From: UBA4416 sp964543545
GTDB taxonomy: Bacteria; Bacteroidota; Bacteroidia; B-17B0; Aurantibacillaceae
Assembly: GCA_964543545.1 (NCBI GenBank)
Contig: CAZIYT010000002.1
Location: 434,001-498,000 of the forward strand
Reading direction: 5' to 3'
DNA: 64,000 nt
In this document: in pieces, positions 33,001 to 41,345 of the stretch
Layout of the letters: each line of letters begins with the position of its first letter
Numbering within the stretch: the first letter of the stretch is position 1
Translations under genes and position numbers: made by a program
The notes under the pieces: generated by a model
Seen by the model: the letters and a program-made list of their open reading frames with translations, nothing else
Database searches by the model: none
What the model was told of the DNA's origin: nothing

Positions 33001-33584
33001 TCGGAAATAATTTTAAATGTAGGTTCGTTTTTGGAGACGTCGAGCTGCGTGACGCCTCCATCGGTGCTGCACCAGAGGTGTTGTGTTCCGTCGCCCGTCA
33101 GGGCATAGATTACATCATCACTGAGGCCGTTTTCGCGCGTATAATGGGCCGGCTTTTGAGATTTGCCGGCATAGCGGTAAAGTCCTTTCCCATAGGTACC
33201 AATGTAGAGGCTGCCACCCAGTTCGCAGAAGGAGGTAATCTTATCTTCATTGTCATCCAAAAGCAACGAATCCACGCGGCCGCGGTTCAGTGAAAAGACC
33301 TTTCCGTTTTTGGTGCCGGTCCATACCACGCCGTTTTGGGCAATGAATACGGCGGTGATCTCTTTTTTGGAGAAGGGTTCCACGGCAGTGCCCGAGCGCC
33401 CATCGAATTTATAAAGGCCGTTATTGGTAGCTACCCACAGAAAGCCGGTGGCATCCTGTGCGATGGTGTTGACAGAAATATCTTTTTTACCCGTAAAGGA
33501 AAAATAATTTTTGACCTGGAGCTGCGAAAACAGGCTGGAAGAGAGGAGGAAGGCACATACGCAAAAAAATACCTGTCTGATCAT
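30072..33584 (-). CDS. Large sensor: two-component propeller, Y_Y_Y, TM, PAS, SpoIIE phosphatase
   Basis: A 1,170-residue protein from ATG 33584 with signal peptide (MIRQVFFCVCAFLLSSSLFS). Residues about 25-620 hold repeated propeller blades with phrases such as GFLWVATNNGLYKFDG, LWCSTDGGVTQLD, IWIGTTMGISR and IWATTNADGIIKYDG (Reg_prop). A Y_Y_Y domain (about 660-725, FRYQLKGFDETWNYSNEAKL) precedes one membrane helix (about 733-755), a coiled coil, a PAS domain (about 790-900) and a C-terminal SpoIIE phosphatase with GDFYWFTH, DCTGHGVPGAFMS, DGMDIAICRID and FTDGYADQFGG. The same front end usually drives histidine kinases in Bacteroides; here the output is a phosphatase. It lies 6 bp after yceI-like and 16 bp before the kinase gene. 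Confidence 0.92.
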   Translation of the reverse strand: MIRQVFFCVCAFLLSSSLFSQLQVKNYFSFTGKKDISVNTIAQDATGFLWVATNNGLYKFDGRSGTAVEPFSKKEITAVFIAQNGVVWTGTKNGKVFSLNRGRVDSLLLDDNEDKITSFCELGGSLYIGTYGKGLYRYAGKSQKPAHYTRENGLSDDVIYALTGDGTQHLWCSTDGGVTQLDVSKNEPTFKIISDRTGLPDNIVRNVSICGDRLLISMQDSGVCYYNLKSSGIERIPFFYNWSLGTVLHARSEVPEKLTIATERNGIITISEGKFSVYDYSKLIQGTSINTVFFDKASQIWTGSKKGLSQLYGRRYDFINNAKGLTDDKILALATDNDHSIWIGTTMGISRVMRTGEGRYVIEKIQDLTKYTISCAAKSPDGDIWFGTYGNGIIVLSAENQKSIIINSKDDALPNDNISTIHFSGANTVYISTLGGGLTKATIDRDGARKSFKVEHTYTQSEGLGSDYVYSAITDDAGKLYVATDGGGLQVFENNTFTSLTKANKLSSQTAFSLCKDQYNQIWATTNADGIIKYDGKTLTVINAQNGLRDLQPQQLVAFNDMVFAINDKGIDKIHSKTNAVTYYDLFEGDLEPNLNAVFIQGNTIYSGTNNGVLVYRASRIALDSLKPGVFIKSLQVNYKSIPLDSVIEFRYNQNNMAFDFKGLWLKNPDKLSFRYQLKGFDETWNYSNEAKLVNYNNLSPGTYEFVVQSRNEEEVWSDEAGYAFSILTPIWKRWWFWLLVLTVGSFLIYSFVKYRLRSLQKENLLLEQRVNERTSEIEQQARIIESKNVALEQLSLVASRTDNVVLILDPEGRLEYVNESFVKLNRITLEELKRSVGETIFEISNYPDIKTIVAEAVHYKKSVNYEALNRLDDGTEVWESSTLTPIFDEAGILKKIIIIDTDVTERKKQEQIIYQKNKDITDSISYARKIQHAILPHDELISRYLPQSFILYLTKDIVSGDFYWFTHINGISIIAAVDCTGHGVPGAFMSLIGYNILNRIVNEQKITDPKEILMELNQGVLEVLYKNESESKDGMDIAICRIDHARRTVDYAGAMRPLWVVNKGVLTEIKGDKCPIGTRQADRDDTIAYTTHTIHAAEDDTFYIFTDGYADQFGGENNKKFSTRRFKELIIKNNPESFAMQENNIKLEHNQWKGNYEQIDDILVIGFKL

Positions 33585-33590
33585 AGGCAA

Positions 33591-34133
33591 TTAAGCTTTA
33601 GGCTTTAGGGTCGCTTTCACTTCCACTTTGATCACCGAGGCGATCTTCTGGTTTACCACTTTCGGGATGCTGATGTTATGGTCCTCGAGCGGAACGTCAA
33701 AGGCCGATTCGATCATGATCTCTTTATCTTTAATCGTGATTTTTCCTTTGATGATCTTCTCCTTATCCGTTCCGTGAATGTTGAACGTGCCTTTTACCCT
33801 TACCGGGTAGCTGCCGTTTTTATTGAAATCAATGTCCTCGATGATCTTTCCCTTAAAGGTTGCCGCTTTGTATTTGGTGGTTTCCATGTAGTTTTCCTGG
33901 AAATGTTCCCGTTGCAGGCCGCTGTTGAATCCTTCAAAGCTCTCGACGGCCACCGAAAAGGCCACATTTTTATTGGAAGCATCCAGGACACCGGTGGTTT
34001 TGCTGGATTGCGCTTTGATAAGCTCCAGTGGCGCTTCGGAAGTAAATTTGGTAATCCCGTCCTTACACACAGACACCTGGGAATGCAGCAGGGACGCAGC
34101 GAAGAAGAGAAGCATCAAAAGAAAAGCTTTCAT
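33591..34133 (-). CDS. YceI-family periplasmic protein
   Basis: A 180-residue protein from ATG 34133 with a signal peptide (about 1-18). YceI proteins are lipocalin-like barrels that bind isoprenoid or other lipids in the periplasm. Seen are GITKFTSEAPLELIKAQSSKTTGVLD, EGFNSGLQREHFQENYMETTKY (the usual NSxxxxRDxHLxxxDFF region, here in its Bacteroidota form), ATFKGKI and VKGTFNIHGTDKEK. First gene of the operon with the sensor-phosphatase; divergent from the MMPL fusion. The ligand cannot be read. Confidence 0.85.
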   Translation of the reverse strand: MKAFLLMLLFFAASLLHSQVSVCKDGITKFTSEAPLELIKAQSSKTTGVLDASNKNVAFSVAVESFEGFNSGLQREHFQENYMETTKYKAATFKGKIIEDIDFNKNGSYPVRVKGTFNIHGTDKEKIIKGKITIKDKEIMIESAFDVPLEDHNISIPKVVNQKIASVIKVEVKATLKPKA

Positions 34134-34274
34134 AAATCCGGATTAAGATGTATGCCGGGCAAAACCTGTACCCTGAGCGTAAAGAGTAAATATAAGGATT
34201 TTCGTGTATAAGAAGCAGACAAAATTTATAGGGGTATTCAACCGGTCAGGTCTTTTTTATTATCTTTAACCCCT

Positions 34275-37200
34275 ATGTTTAATTTGTCCCTTTTGCTATA
34301 TCATTTCTTTCAAAAACGCAAAACGGTTTTCATAGTATTGGTGCTGATCTGTTGCGGGGTGCTCGGTTTCCTGGCCTCCAGGATCAGGCTGGAAGAAGAT
34401 ATTACCCGTTTTGTACCTTCCGATAAGAACTCGCGTTCCATTAATTCCATCCTGGAGAATTTAAAATCAAAGGATAAGCTCATCCTGCATTTTTCGGTGA
34501 CTAAGCCGGAGCAGGTTGATCAGCTGGTGGAAGTTGCTGATTCTGTGCATGCCGCTTTGGTCAGAACCCTGAAACCGGCCGATTACAAAGACCTTACCTT
34601 CAAAATAGAAGACGACCGCATGCAGCAGGTCTATGACCTGTTTTACCGCAACCTGCCTTTGTTCCTTGAAGAAGGGGATTATGCCAGGATCTCGGGCCTC
34701 ATCGACCGCGACAGTATTGCCGCCACACTCAAAAAAGATTATGATGTGTTGCTTTCGCCTTCGGGTATGGTGCTGGGCAAGTACATTCAGCGCGATCCGC
34801 TTAACTTTACGCCCATCGCGCTTAAAAAGCTCCAGGGCATACAGCTCGACGAGAACTTCGAAACCTATAACGGGCACATCGTTACAAAGGATCATAAGCA
34901 CCTCTTACTGTTCATCACACCGGCGCATCTGCCAAACGATACCAAAGGCAATGCCCATTTGATTCATAGTGCTGATAGTATTGCCGACCAGGCTAATCTG
35001 AAAAGTACGGTCGTTAAAACAGAGCCTTTCGGCGCAGCCATGGTATCTGCCGGAAATGCCGACCAGCTGCGGAAAGACAGCCTCTACACCACGGGCATCG
35101 CTGTGATCCTGATTGCCCTCATCCTGGGCTTCTATTTCAAAAATCCGCTGGTCACCATCTTCATTCTCTTCCCGGTGGCTTTCGGGATGGTGTTCTCACT
35201 GGGCCTGTTATTTGTATTCAAAGGCGTGGTATCGGCCATTGCCATTGGGGCAGGAGCAGTGGTGCTGGGCATTGCCATTAATTACTCCCTGCATTTTTTT
35301 ACACATTACAAGCATACGCGCGACGTCAAAACCGTTTTGAAAGACCTGACGCTGCCTATGCTTATTGGCTGTACCACGACGGTGGGCGCCTTCCTGAGCT
35401 TACTGTTTGCCAAGTCGGAGGCCCTGCACGATTTCGGCTTATTCGCTGCATTTTCGCTCATCGGAGCGATGCTATTCTCTATTATCGTATTACCGCATTT
35501 ACTGCGTTTTAGCTTTAGAAAAGATGCTTCGTCTGCACTACCTGTCACCACGGGGCGTGATGAAGGCACCGATTCGGAAAACAAGAATGAGCATTCTCAT
35601 AAAAACTGGATCGATCGCATTACCTCTTACCGCTACGATAAAAATAAAGTGATCGTGGTATCTGCTTTTCTGCTGACGCTGGTATTCGCCTGGTTTGCAC
35701 GCTCCGTCTCCTTCGACAGCGATATGAACCGCATGAGCTTTATGACGGATAAGCTGCGGGCCGCTGAAAAGCACCTCGATGACGTCAATCATTTTGCAGC
35801 CCGCTCTGTGTATGTATTCAGCAACGGCACCACGCTCAATGAAGCCCTGGACAATAACCAAAAGGTGTCGGCTAAGCTGCAGGAGCTGAAAGCAAAGGGC
35901 CGGATCAAAAAATATTCATCGGTGAGCGCCCTGTTTATGTCGGAGCAGGAGCAGAAGAGCCGGATTCAACGCTGGAATGCCTTTTTTACAGCGGCTAAAA
36001 AAGACTCCTTAAAGAAACACCTCATAGACGCCGGTCTTGCCTATAAGTTCAAAGAGAACGCCTTCGGCTCTTTCTACACATTGTTGGATGAAAGCCCGAC
36101 AACCTTATCCGTGGCGGATTCCGATACCTTGTCGAAACTATTGTTCAAAGAGTGGGTAGGGAAGGTGAATGGAAAACCAACGATCATCAATCACATCAAA
36201 GTAGAGGCTGAGAACCGTCCCCTCATCTATGAAGCTTTCGGCGACGACCCGAATGTGGTGGTATTCGACAAGCAAAACCTGACGGCGAAATTTGTAGAGG
36301 TGATCAGCTCCGATTTCAATACCATCTTACTCATCACCTCTATCCTTGTATTCGGGTTCATGCTGTTGAATCACGGCCGCATTGAGCTGGCGGTGATCAA
36401 CTTCCTGCCCATGTTCATCAGCTGGCTCTGGATCCTGGGCATTATGGCCCTGTTCGGTGTGCAGTTCAATATCATCAACATCATCATCTCTACCTTTATT
36501 TTCGGCCTGGGCGATGACTACAGCATCTTTATTATGGATGGCCTGCTCACCGAATACAAGTACGGCAAAAAGAACCTCGATTCCTTCAAATCGTCCATCC
36601 TCTTATCGGCCCTCATTACCATCATTGGCATCGGGGTGATGGTCTTTGCCAAACATCCGGCCCTCAAATCCATTGCGCTCATTACCATCATCGGCATGGC
36701 CTGCGTGGTCTTCATTTCCTTCATCGTGCAGCCTTTGCTGTTTAACTGGATGGTGCTGAACAGGCGCTACAAAGGCAAATTGCCTTACACAGCCAAATAC
36801 ATCCTCATTACCATTGTCGGATTTATCGGCTTTGTGCTGGGCTCTTTGTTTATCACCCTCTGCGGTCTTATCCTGTTCACCGTTTTCCCTGCCAGAACAG
36901 CCACCCGCAAGCTCATCTTTCATTACATCATCGTTTATGTCTTCCGCACGGTATTGGCCGGCTTCGTAAATGTGAAGAAAACCATCATCAATACCAGTGG
37001 CGAAACTTTTCTGAAACCCGCTGTGATCGTGGCCAACCACCAGTCGCACATCGACCTGGCGCTTACCCTGCAGCTCTATCCAAAGATGATTGTGTTTACG
37101 AATGATTGGGTCTACAATTCTCCCTTCTATGGCTGGATCGTGAAGCTGGCGGATTATTACCCGGCTTCCGAAGGCTATGAAAAAAGCCTGGTAAAGCTCG

Positions 37201-38180
37201 AGGCCCTGGTGAAGGAAGGCTATTCCATTCTTATTTTCCCGGAAGGTACGCGTAGTGTGGACGGTGAGATCCACCGCTTCCACAAAGGAGCGTTCCTGCT
37301 GGCTGAGCAACTGAAGTTGGACATCATCCCTTTGCTCATTCATGGCGCCGGTGATGCGGTTACCAAAAATGATTTCCACTTTAAGGACGGCGCGCTCACG
37401 GTGAAGGTCCTGCCGAGGATCACACAGGACAATGCTTCTTTCGGAACCACTTATCAGGAGCGCACCAAGCAGATCTGCGCCTACATGCGCAGGGAATATG
37501 CACTCCTGCGCGAAGAGTTTGAGCCGGTAAGCTATTACCGTTCCCGCCTCATCCGCAACTACATTTACAAAGGGCCGGTGCTGGAATGGTACTGCCGCAT
37601 TAAAACAGCCTTGGAAGGCAACTACGCCTTGTTTGAAAGCCTGATGCCCAAACAGGGGCACATCGTAGATGTGGGCTGCGGCTATGGCTTCCTGCCATAT
37701 ATGCTCATGTACAAAGGAAGGCAGCGTACGATCCTGGGCGTAGATTACGACGATGATAAAATTGCCGTGGCAGATAACTGCGTGGACAAATCTGAGAAGC
37801 TTTCGTTTGCTGTGGGCGATGTTACCGACTTTGAGTTTCCGGAATCGGATGGCTTTATCATCAGCGATGTGTTGCATTACCTGAAGGAAGAGCAACAGGT
37901 GCAGGTGATCCGCAATTGTGTCGCTAAATTGAAACAGGGCGGCGTGCTGGTGATCCGCGATGCCGATAAGGACATTGCCAACCGCCAGAAAGGCACCTGG
38001 TACACGGAGTTCATGAGCACAAAAGTATTCGGCTTCAATAAAACGCAAAGCGAGGGATTGCATTTTGTGAGCGGTACACTTATCAAAGATACCATCGCTT
38101 CCTTTCCACACCTAAAGCTGGAAGTGATCGATAATACAAAGCTGACTTCCAATATCATCTATGTGGCGAAGTATGTGTAA
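34275..38180 (+). CDS. Trifunctional MMPL/RND exporter, lysophospholipid acyltransferase and SAM methyltransferase
   Basis: A 1,301-residue fusion. Residues about 1-880 are an MMPL/RND-type exporter with two halves, each with a large periplasmic loop and six helices (KTVFIVLVLICCGVLGF at the start; GAGAVVLGIAINYSLHFFTHY and FIFGLGDDYSIFIMDG in the two helix-4 regions, the latter with the Asp pair of proton relay). Residues about 900-1060 are a PlsC acyltransferase with NHQSHID (about 920-926) and FPEGTRS (about 988-994). Residues about 1110-1301 are a class I methyltransferase with VDVGCGYGFLPYM (about 1131) and DVLHYL. Such fusions occur in Bacteroidota, sometimes in aryl-polyene/flexirubin loci, for making and exporting a modified lipid. 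No pigment genes are beside it here. Confidence 0.92.
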   Translation: MFNLSLLLYHFFQKRKTVFIVLVLICCGVLGFLASRIRLEEDITRFVPSDKNSRSINSILENLKSKDKLILHFSVTKPEQVDQLVEVADSVHAALVRTLKPADYKDLTFKIEDDRMQQVYDLFYRNLPLFLEEGDYARISGLIDRDSIAATLKKDYDVLLSPSGMVLGKYIQRDPLNFTPIALKKLQGIQLDENFETYNGHIVTKDHKHLLLFITPAHLPNDTKGNAHLIHSADSIADQANLKSTVVKTEPFGAAMVSAGNADQLRKDSLYTTGIAVILIALILGFYFKNPLVTIFILFPVAFGMVFSLGLLFVFKGVVSAIAIGAGAVVLGIAINYSLHFFTHYKHTRDVKTVLKDLTLPMLIGCTTTVGAFLSLLFAKSEALHDFGLFAAFSLIGAMLFSIIVLPHLLRFSFRKDASSALPVTTGRDEGTDSENKNEHSHKNWIDRITSYRYDKNKVIVVSAFLLTLVFAWFARSVSFDSDMNRMSFMTDKLRAAEKHLDDVNHFAARSVYVFSNGTTLNEALDNNQKVSAKLQELKAKGRIKKYSSVSALFMSEQEQKSRIQRWNAFFTAAKKDSLKKHLIDAGLAYKFKENAFGSFYTLLDESPTTLSVADSDTLSKLLFKEWVGKVNGKPTIINHIKVEAENRPLIYEAFGDDPNVVVFDKQNLTAKFVEVISSDFNTILLITSILVFGFMLLNHGRIELAVINFLPMFISWLWILGIMALFGVQFNIINIIISTFIFGLGDDYSIFIMDGLLTEYKYGKKNLDSFKSSILLSALITIIGIGVMVFAKHPALKSIALITIIGMACVVFISFIVQPLLFNWMVLNRRYKGKLPYTAKYILITIVGFIGFVLGSLFITLCGLILFTVFPARTATRKLIFHYIIVYVFRTVLAGFVNVKKTIINTSGETFLKPAVIVANHQSHIDLALTLQLYPKMIVFTNDWVYNSPFYGWIVKLADYYPASEGYEKSLVKLEALVKEGYSILIFPEGTRSVDGEIHRFHKGAFLLAEQLKLDIIPLLIHGAGDAVTKNDFHFKDGALTVKVLPRITQDNASFGTTYQERTKQICAYMRREYALLREEFEPVSYYRSRLIRNYIYKGPVLEWYCRIKTALEGNYALFESLMPKQGHIVDVGCGYGFLPYMLMYKGRQRTILGVDYDDDKIAVADNCVDKSEKLSFAVGDVTDFEFPESDGFIISDVLHYLKEEQQVQVIRNCVAKLKQGGVLVIRDADKDIANRQKGTWYTEFMSTKVFGFNKTQSEGLHFVSGTLIKDTIASFPHLKLEVIDNTKLTSNIIYVAKYV

Positions 38181-38461
38181 GTTTTGGCGCTGTCATTCTT
38201 TAAGATATACAACCTTTGAGAATCCTGAAGGGCTTCAATATCAATAAAGACAATAATAAAGATAGCTAAAGCACAACCCTGAAGGGGTTGAATATATAAA
38301 ACCAGCATGTTTTAAGGATAAAGTTGTTCCTGGCCATGCAGCCGCTTAGCTGATTGATTGCCAGAAGTCACTTTACAACATCGGTATGGAACATGACACA
38401 TTGTTTTGATATTCGACCCCTTCGGGGTTTCCTTTTCACTGGTTTCAAGTCTCCAAAAATC
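38181..38461. repeat. Intergenic region with three related short palindromes
   Basis: Contains AATCCTGAAGGGCTTCAATAT (38221-38241), AACCCTGAAGGGGTTGAATAT (38275-38295) and ATATTCGACCCCTTCGGGGT (38407-38426, inverted order). These appear to be copies of one dispersed palindrome, also met at 12692-12712. The rest of the 281-bp region has no gene. Confidence 0.6.
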
Positions 38462-39316
38462 TTACCGCACCCGGTCTGCTTTTGTAAAATAGGAATACAC
38501 AAAATTCAGGAAGTCCTTATTCTCTACCTGTACATATTCGCGTGAGGCAAGCACTGAGTTCGGATAGCTCTTGATATAGATCCGTTGTTCTTTCGGGGCG
38601 ATCGTCCATTTTTCCATCACGCTGTGTGGCTCTTCGCCCGTTTCACGGTAGTTGACGGTAACGTGCATCATGTTCTTCTCCAGGCTGCCGTGGAAATCGA
38701 AATCCCAGACCGGGCTTCCCGTATAGTAACCGGCGCCCCTGCCTTTTACTTTCCCGTCGAGGATCCACAATTGAAAATATTCCAAAAGGTAAGAGCCATT
38801 GGCCGGGCGTGTGGCTTCATAGCAGATTGGTTCACCTTTAGGCAATACGAAGCCGATGCTCTTGTAGCTCAGGACCGTTTTTTGGAGCCTGCTAATCTCA
38901 GCGCTGACATGATCGCATGATACGACTTTGTATGAGGAGGACTCACGGGCATTAAGATCGTATTTGATCTGCAGGCCATTTTTTTGAAAGTCGACGCGCC
39001 AGGTTTGATCAACGGAAACATCGGCGTATGACAAGTTCACCTGCATGCGACTGCTGTTGGTTTCGTCTTTTTCGGGGACGAGCTTGCCGCTAAAGTCCCG
39101 GATCAGCGGCTGGTTTTCGACCCTGTTGATGAGCATGCCTTTTACTTCGCCGTGGTTCACGCTCATGCGGATGTATTCGTTGCCTTTAAGGGCTTTATAA
39201 CAAAACTCACCGCTTTCGGGAGAGGGGACGGATGTGTTTTCTCCGCTGTTGTGGCAAGACCAGAGCAGGCAAAGGAAAAGAATGAGAGGCGAGGCGAGTG
39301 TAGCAGTCCGTTTCAT
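38462..39316 (-). CDS. Uncharacterised lipoprotein
   Basis: A 284-residue lipoprotein from ATG 39316: signal then lipobox LLWSC (Cys21). Two segments with similar wording, FCYKALKGNEYIRMSVNHGEVKGM (about 38-61) and ICYEATRPANGSYLLEYFQLWILDGKVKG (about 163-191), suggest an internal duplication of a beta-rich unit. No family recognised. It is probably outer-membrane anchored and forms a single-gene unit. Confidence 0.7.
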   Translation of the reverse strand: MKRTATLASPLILFLCLLWSCHNSGENTSVPSPESGEFCYKALKGNEYIRMSVNHGEVKGMLINRVENQPLIRDFSGKLVPEKDETNSSRMQVNLSYADVSVDQTWRVDFQKNGLQIKYDLNARESSSYKVVSCDHVSAEISRLQKTVLSYKSIGFVLPKGEPICYEATRPANGSYLLEYFQLWILDGKVKGRGAGYYTGSPVWDFDFHGSLEKNMMHVTVNYRETGEEPHSVMEKWTIAPKEQRIYIKSYPNSVLASREYVQVENKDFLNFVYSYFTKADRVR

Positions 39317-39705
39317 AAGACGTTTTAATTATGCAAACGATTTAAATATAACATAATTGTATCAGAATCATGTTGGCTTATCTGTCAGTTCGAGCTTAGA
39401 CTGAGCAATAGTTCTCGCAGAGGCTCGCAGACGAACTATAATAAGAGATAAAAAAAATGATGGCATTTTATACAGGGCTAGAATAACATGGTCTTCTTAC
39501 GAAAAATAAGAACGAATAAGGCCCTTATGCTCTATCTGATCATATTCCGGACAGATCGATGAGTGTGCCTTGTATTTCGTCCTTGTTTAAGGGGGGAATG
39601 AGTTGGGTATTCAATGTTACTTTTTAAAATTGAATGTACCAAATAACATGAGGTAAATCACTGCATATGGTGGTCATGCCATGGCGCGAGGTGAGTTGCC
39701 TTGTA
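39317..39705. other. 389-bp intergenic region without recognised gene
   Basis: AT-rich; holds only weak local symmetry (ATTCAA..TTGAAT near 39611-39637 and AGTTC..GAACT around 39410-39438). No start codon with a credible coding frame was seen. Confidence 0.5.
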
Positions 39706-40884
39706 TCAACGCAATAACTCAACAACCTGCTGCTGTCCTTTTCCTTTAGCGAGTGAAAGCGCGGTGTGTCCTTCCGCTGCGATGGTTTTGTCGGCTCCGT
39801 TAGCCAACAGGAATTCCACTATAGGCACCTGGCCCATTTCTGCCGCCCGGTGCAGGGCCGTGAAGCCGCGGTGATCGGCGGCGTTGATGGCTGCGCCGGC
39901 CTTAAGCAATAACGCAAGGTGTTCAGGCTTGTTGGATTGCACGGCATTCATCAGCGGTGTGGCGCCCTGGTCACTCATCACGTTGGGATCGGCACCCAGG
40001 CTTAGCAGCTTTTCCATCATCTCTGTGTTATGGTAGGCGATGGACCAATGCAGCGTTGCCAGGCCATCTGCGGCCAGCGCATTGATGCCTGCTCCCCATT
40101 TCAGCTGGAGGTCGATACCATCCACATCGCCACGCGCTACGGCAATGTGCAGCAGGGAGTGGGAGCGAAGCGGCTTTTGGGAAGAGGCGACATAGCCCGC
40201 GTTGAAGATGCCGACCTGCGCTTTGTTTCCATACGTGGAAAAGGCCCACAGGGCTGCTTTGTCGAGGTCGTGAATGAAAAGATCGGGCAGGGGCGCAGGA
40301 GCTGTTTCTCCGAGCCCATGGCTCACGAGCAGGAACATCAGCGCGGCTTCGGTAAAGGCCGGTGTTTCATCAGGCGTAAAGGTGCCTTGTATGTGTGTGA
40401 TCACCAGCTCTCCGGCTTGCTGTGTAGCTTTGGCTATTACAAACACTTCGCGGAGCCAGCTACGGACGAAGATGACGTACTCACCGTCGAAATAAATGGC
40501 CCACTTGTGTTCCATCGCGCGCGGCGAAAAAATAACGCCGGGCAGCAGGAGCTTATCGGTGATGAGGCTTAAGTGAGTGGTGATGACCGTTTTATTTGCC
40601 GGTGCTACGCGCCAGAAGGCCACGCCATCTTCTGCATTATAGGAAACGGCGTTCTTTGCCATTTTAGGGTCCTGCGAAGTAGAGGTCATATTCAAGGTAA
40701 CCGGGCTCAGGTCCAGGACCCTGATTCCCCAGGGGTTTTCTGTGGCCCCGATCCATTTGAGCTTGCTGCTGTTTACAGGCTCTTCAATGGGTTCCGGTGT
40801 TTTTTGCTCCGGCTGATAAGGTACGGGAGCCGATGTGTTCGTTGGTTTTTTGTCTTTGCCGAATAATTTGCTAAAAAATGACAT
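39706..40884 (-). CDS. Ankyrin-repeat protein
   Basis: A 392-residue cytoplasmic protein from ATG 40884. The N-terminus (MSFFSKLFGKDKKP) is followed by a Pro-rich linker and an unrecognised beta-rich domain (about 45-235). The C-terminal about 150 residues carry four to five ankyrin repeats: SHSLLHIAVARGDVDGIDLQL, GLATLHWSIAYHNTEMMEKLL, GATPLMNAVQSNKPEHLALLL, GFTALHRAAEMGQVPIVEFLL and GHTALSLAKGKGQQQVVELL. Ankyrins mediate protein contacts; the partner is unknown. The 461-bp region on its right contains no gene. Confidence 0.88.
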   Translation of the reverse strand: MSFFSKLFGKDKKPTNTSAPVPYQPEQKTPEPIEEPVNSSKLKWIGATENPWGIRVLDLSPVTLNMTSTSQDPKMAKNAVSYNAEDGVAFWRVAPANKTVITTHLSLITDKLLLPGVIFSPRAMEHKWAIYFDGEYVIFVRSWLREVFVIAKATQQAGELVITHIQGTFTPDETPAFTEAALMFLLVSHGLGETAPAPLPDLFIHDLDKAALWAFSTYGNKAQVGIFNAGYVASSQKPLRSHSLLHIAVARGDVDGIDLQLKWGAGINALAADGLATLHWSIAYHNTEMMEKLLSLGADPNVMSDQGATPLMNAVQSNKPEHLALLLKAGAAINAADHRGFTALHRAAEMGQVPIVEFLLANGADKTIAAEGHTALSLAKGKGQQQVVELLR

Positions 40885-41345
40885 AGGGCTTTTGTTTCAG
40901 GACAAGATAAAGATTTCTTTCATGATGAGTTGCTCCGGGCGGAAATTTTAGATGCAGATGTGGGCAGGTTTCCCGCGGATCTCGCAGATGGCGCAGATTT
41001 TATTTCGGTATGAAAGGAAGGTGGAGTAGGTATCCCACAGATGGCGGATCAAATTAAAGGTGTAGGAATGGTGATCATTAATCTGTGGAAAAGTCCGTTG
41101 TAGGGATGCTCTAGCGCCAGGGACACGCAGGGTTTAGTTCTTTTTAGGGCTGTCTCTTGGCCCTGAAAAAACCGTAGCGCAGCGAAGCCCGGAGTTGCCC
41201 GCCCGGGCGCCCAAAAAAAGAAGTAAACTGATGAAACGTTAATTCTCTGTTTCACCCAAATATTCAGCTTAAAACAACCTAAAAAGCTTTGAACGGCGTA
41301 TTCGCAAAATAAGCGTATCTTTGCGCAAAATTTAAAAAGGGCTTT
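40885..41345. other. Intergenic region with repeat-like segment and a promoter box
   Basis: Includes a phrase with GCGGATCTCGCAGATGGCGC (40976-40995), of a kind also seen at 12784-12816 and 13869-13885, and a GC-rich stretch with CCCGCCCGGGCG at 41199-41210 followed by an A-run, resembling a dispersed extragenic element (41099-41220). A TAnnTTTG box sits at its right end. No coding frame is credible. Confidence 0.45.
41316..41323 (+). promoter_or_regulatory. Bacteroidota -7 box (TATCTTTG)
   Basis: TAnnTTTG match 22 bp upstream of the J-KTSC gene; a TTTG lies at 41288-41291, a little too far (24 bp) for an ideal -33 element. Confidence 0.5.

Noticed and set aside
31860..33293. Long open frame on the plus strand opposite the propeller sensor
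   Set aside because: Mirror frame of a strongly conserved propeller sequence; no recognisable protein features.
34261..34268. TATCTTTA as promoter of the MMPL fusion gene
   Set aside because: Last base differs from the TAnnTTTG consensus, and it lies only 6 bp from the start codon.
36603..38111. Long open frame on the minus strand opposite the MMPL/acyltransferase/methyltransferase gene
   Set aside because: It is the antisense shadow of a gene with intact motifs in all three domains; its translation shows no family motif and no ribosome-binding context.
39317..39705. Search for a tRNA or small RNA in the longer gene-free stretches (12528-12791, 38181-38461, 39317-39705, 40885-41345, 43682-44012)
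   Set aside because: No cloverleaf with a T-loop GTTCRA word and matching acceptor stem was found by eye; only short palindromes are present.
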